Origin: Babylonia areolata
Taxonomy: Eukaryota; Mollusca; Gastropoda; Neogastropoda; Buccinidae
NCBI RefSeq assembly: GCF_041734735.1
Contig: NC_134901.1
Span: 23,184,987 to 23,248,986, forward strand
Direction of reading: 5' to 3'
DNA length: 64,000 nt
The position numbers and the translations under genes are program-made. Shown piece after piece: positions 60,801-64,000 of the stretch. Each line of letters begins with the position of its first letter. Within the stretch, counting starts at the first letter, position 1. Below the pieces are notes generated by a model. The model had not been told where the DNA came from. It ran no database searches and saw nothing but the letters and a program-made list of their open reading frames with translations.

Positions 60801-61106
60801 AGCTAGTTTGCACTGCAAAAACGTAGTTTGATATATATGAGATAATGGACATTTCATGGCAAAACAGTAAGTCTTGCAAGTTCAAGAATTTAAACTGTGC
60901 TGTTTATTGAGTTCATCACAATGTACCATGCACAAAAAAGCATAAATACATAAAAACTATATAAAAAGAACATGTTAGATGATAAAAAAAAACCTTTAAA
61001 AATTCATTATCTAAGATGAATTGTTGGCTTTTTCCTAATTTAGCAGACAAACTCTGGCACTTAAACTGAAGAAAAAACACTCTCCGTTGTTTAAAAAAAG
61101 TAAGAC

Positions 61107-61145
<39 letters not shown>

Positions 61146-62583
61146 AAAGAAAGGAAAAAAAAAGAAAAGAAAAAAAGGACAACTGATATGCATTGAAACT
61201 TACGAGTTTCTTTTAACCATTCATATCAATTTAGTCAACTAACTCAAAGGAATCAAATATACCAACTCATCCATAATGAAACTGAAGGAAGCATGAGATG
61301 CAGGATTTATGTGATTAATGTATCCACAATATATTTCATGAGAAGGAATGGTCACTTTTGATCATGAAGATGAAATTTAACAGTGTTTCCTGCAACTTAA
61401 AGAAAACTATGAATAATGTTGCAGACCTTTGCACTCACACTCTGATCACCAACCAATACAGGAGGGAAAACTTGTGAGGGTGGGACCACCAAAATTAACA
61501 GATTGATGTGTGTTTCTATTCATTTATGTACAGATATTAACTGCAAATAAGACCTCTCACACCTACATAAACATACAAAATGTTGATCAAGCCATACAGT
61601 TCATAGGTTTTTACATTAAACTAGCATCCATACTCAAACGAAGGTGCTCACTTTGCAACTTTTTATTTTTTTTTTTTTTATTTTTTTTTTTTAACATTTA
61701 TTCACTTGTAAACCACAACACTTTTCAAACCCTGTTGCATCCATATTTTTCTTCAACAGGTCTTTTTAGGCTCAAAGTATATTTCAACATGTCATTGATA
61801 CAGTCAAACTCAGTTTATTTTTTCTTTGACTTGTCTTTTTTTCTCTCTCAGAGAATGTTTCCACATGTCACTGATGGGTCAAACTGGGTTTATTACATTG
61901 AGCGAAGTCCGATCAACGACTCCCAATGTCCAAATATGAAGCCTAAAAGTACTGAACAAGACATGGGAATGTTCAAATTGATAGTAGCCATGTCCATATT
62001 AATGATAAGACACTCCACGTCCTTTTTTCTCCAACAAAAAGGTAATTGTTCAGTCAGGTAACTGTAAGTAAATGTCTGCCATGCTATGTAATGTGTGTGC
62101 GGGTGTGAGTGAGGCACTTTCTGAATAACCAGGACTTCATTCATAAGTCTGAGCTATGCATTTTTCAGTGACATCCCCACAAGGCAATATACTTTATGAA
62201 CATACATAAACTCACTTCTGAGTTGTAATCTTTTTGAAAAACAGAGTCAACACTCTTGCAGACCTTGGCTTTGACACTTTAATTTGCAGTTTCTTAATAC
62301 ACATGAGTAATTTTTAACACACACACACACACACAAATTTAAAATGATAAATAACATAAAAACATACACAAGACGTCTTCTTGACACAGGCAGACTTTAA
62401 TTTTTCAATTTCTAGGTATTCTTTTCACAGAAGTTAGCTGTTGTTCCAAATGTATTCCTTCTTTACTTTAAAATCCAATGTAAAACTAGTTCTTTGTTTT
62501 CCAGGTTAAACAGCGACACTTTTCAGTTCATGGAGACAGTTGACGCAAATTGCGCACGCAGTGTCTAGAGCGGGGGGCAGTCA
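54840..62583 (-). other. 7.7-kb non-coding stretch, probably a long 3' UTR
   Basis: No splice-flanked coding exon, no recognisable protein and unusually few dispersed repeats were seen here, in contrast to the introns elsewhere in the window. It lies directly downstream of the stop codon of the minus-strand gene. A long AU-rich 3' UTR is the simplest reading. A slightly GC-richer patch at 60100-60420 shows no open frame of note. A-runs occur at 61110-61143 and T-runs at 61665-61693. Confidence 0.45.
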
Positions 62584-64000
62584 TCAAAACTGGAAATCAG
62601 CAGTGGCCATGTCGATGGCCCATCGGAACTTGTCACGCTGTGTCTTGTTGTAGATCTTCTCAATGGGCACGTCAAACTTCCTGCACCTGGGACAAACAAT
62701 CATCGCATCATTTGTATTTGCTGCTTCCGTCATGACACATAGGACACACAATCACCGCATCATTTGCTTTTGCTGCTTCCATCATGACACACAGGACACA
62801 CAATCAAACTTCCTGCACCTGGGACACACAATCATCGCATCATTTGTATTTGCTACTTCCATCATGACACACTGGACACACAATCACCACATCATTTGCT
62901 TTTGCTGCTTCCATCATGACACACAGGACACACAATCACCACATTTGCTTTTGCTGTATCCATCATGACAAACAATCAGTGCATCATTTGTTTTTGCTGC
63001 TTCCATCATGACACACAGGACACACAATCACCGCATCATTTGCTTTTGCTGCGTCCATCATGACACATAGGACACACAATCACCACATCATTTGTTTTTG
63101 CTGCTTCCATCATGACAAACAATCAGTGCATCATAGTGCATCATTTGTTTTTGCTGCTTCCATCATGACACATAGGACACACAATCACCACATCATTTGT
63201 TTTTGCTGCTTCCATCATGACACACAATCAGTGCATCATTTGTTTTTGCTGCTTCCATCATGACACACAGGACACACAATCACCACATCATTTGCTTTTG
63301 CTGCGTCCATCATGACACATAGGACACACAATCACCACATCATTTGTTTTTGCTGCTTCCATCATGACACACAATCAGTGCATCATTTGCTTTTGCTGCT
63401 TCTGTCTTGACACAGGCACACATGTAAGCATATGACAAAAACACTCATACACATGCATTGCCTATATTCCTGCTGTATCTGTGTATGATAAAAAATTCAT
63501 GTTTTTTTTTGTTTTTTTTTAACTGCTTCTGTAATTTACAAGTACTTGTATGTGTAGATGTCTAAATTCCTACTTTTCATGTACTATTCCCATCCCACCC
63601 ACCCCCCAACAATCAATGTGACCCCGGTATACTTGGGTAATAAAACAGATTCTACTGTGTAATTTTTCTCTCATAAGCTATTCGCCACCACCCCCATGAC
63701 TTCAACACCCCTGCTGTTAAAATTCCTGTTATTTCTTATATGATAATTTTTTTCTCCTTATAAAAAAAGTTATATTCACATTAGGTCTGTAAAATTAGAA
63801 AAATGTTAATTGTCAAATACAAAACATCAACAGGTTTGGTTTTTTTCCTACCTTGAAAACACTTCAAGACTTTCACAAAAGCAAAATGTTTGACAAAAAA
63901 AGAAAAAAGTTACTTGAGACATAAGAAAAACAAAACAATCTGTAAGAGACAGAGGGCGATACATGGATGAGTCGCACACATACCAGGCAATACTGATTCT
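62584..64000 (-). CDS. 3' end of an unrecognised gene (last two coding exons, partial)
   Basis: The last coding exon is 62686-62584 and ends with TGA, followed at once by a second TGA. The preceding exon reaches the window edge (64000-63984) and ends at a strong donor, CTG|GTATGTGT. The join completes a Trp codon and gives [20 protein letters not shown] (first 20 residues), then TQRDKFRWAIDMATADFQF. The acceptor is TTGTTTGTCCCAG. The tail mixes charged and aromatic residues, looks well conserved, and has no signal peptide or membrane segment. I do not recognise the family, so no function is given. The coding call rests on intact reading, matching phase and good splice sites at both ends of the intron. 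Confidence 0.65.
62690..63415. repeat. 43-52-bp minisatellite filling the last intron of the unrecognised gene
   Basis: About fourteen units, built from CATGACACACAGGACACACA, ATCACCACATCATTTGCTTT and TGCTGCTTCCAT. Long (about 52 bp) and short (about 43 bp, lacking the ACAGGACAC part) unit types alternate irregularly. The array begins only a few bases from the splice acceptor of the last exon. Confidence 0.95.

Noticed and set aside
54840-62500. Several 60-180-codon frames in the stretch beyond TRAPPC2L (for example 55556-56014 minus and 61510-62061 plus)
   Set aside because: Their composition is that of AT-rich chance frames with poly-Phe or poly-Lys runs. No domain or splice context was seen.

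Overview
The window is 64 kb of an intron-rich animal nuclear genome. It is AT-rich, with GT-AG introns, many microsatellites and minisatellites, tRNA-derived SINEs, TTAA-flanked miniature elements and a DIRS-type element. The proteins and the SINE family point to a mollusc, most likely a gastropod; this is inference, because no species marker is present.

Layout. (1) 638-8669, plus strand: a complete seven-coding-exon Aurora kinase, closest to Aurora B, 337 residues. (2) 8670-13830: a convergent non-coding gap holding both 3' UTRs and repeats. (3) 13831-47701, minus strand: a complete 25-coding-exon gene for SPT16, the large subunit of the FACT histone chaperone, 1100 residues. Every exon junction closes in frame. 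(4) 47702-49903: a head-to-head intergenic region with a probable SPT16 promoter and a LINE remnant. (5) 49904-53589, plus strand: a complete five-exon TRAPPC2L gene, 138 residues. (6) 54.8-64.0 kb, minus strand: the last one and a half coding exons of an unrecognised gene, followed by a probable 3' UTR of about 7.7 kb that converges on the TRAPPC2L poly(A) site.

The most interesting content lies in the SPT16 introns. Intron 14 (27992-32873) holds seven related copies, all in the host-gene sense, of a sequence that folds as a box H/ACA snoRNA. The guide pocket is nearly invariant, the stem shows compensatory changes, and most copies have an ACA trinucleotide three bases from the 3' end. Intron 22 (15146-21411) holds a 5.7 kb DIRS-type tyrosine-recombinase element in the host sense, with inverted terminal repeats and a two-part internal complementary region. 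Its terminal repeats are almost identical, yet its coding part is badly decayed. Other introns hold a 91-bp tandem array that appears to have grown out of an exon-proximal splice-donor region, several further minisatellites, and five copies of one SINE family across the window.

The protein-coding genes are unrelated housekeeping or cell-cycle genes: mitotic kinase, chromatin transcription factor and vesicle-tethering subunit. They share no pathway. The only functional coupling suggested is between SPT16 transcription and the snoRNAs in its intron.
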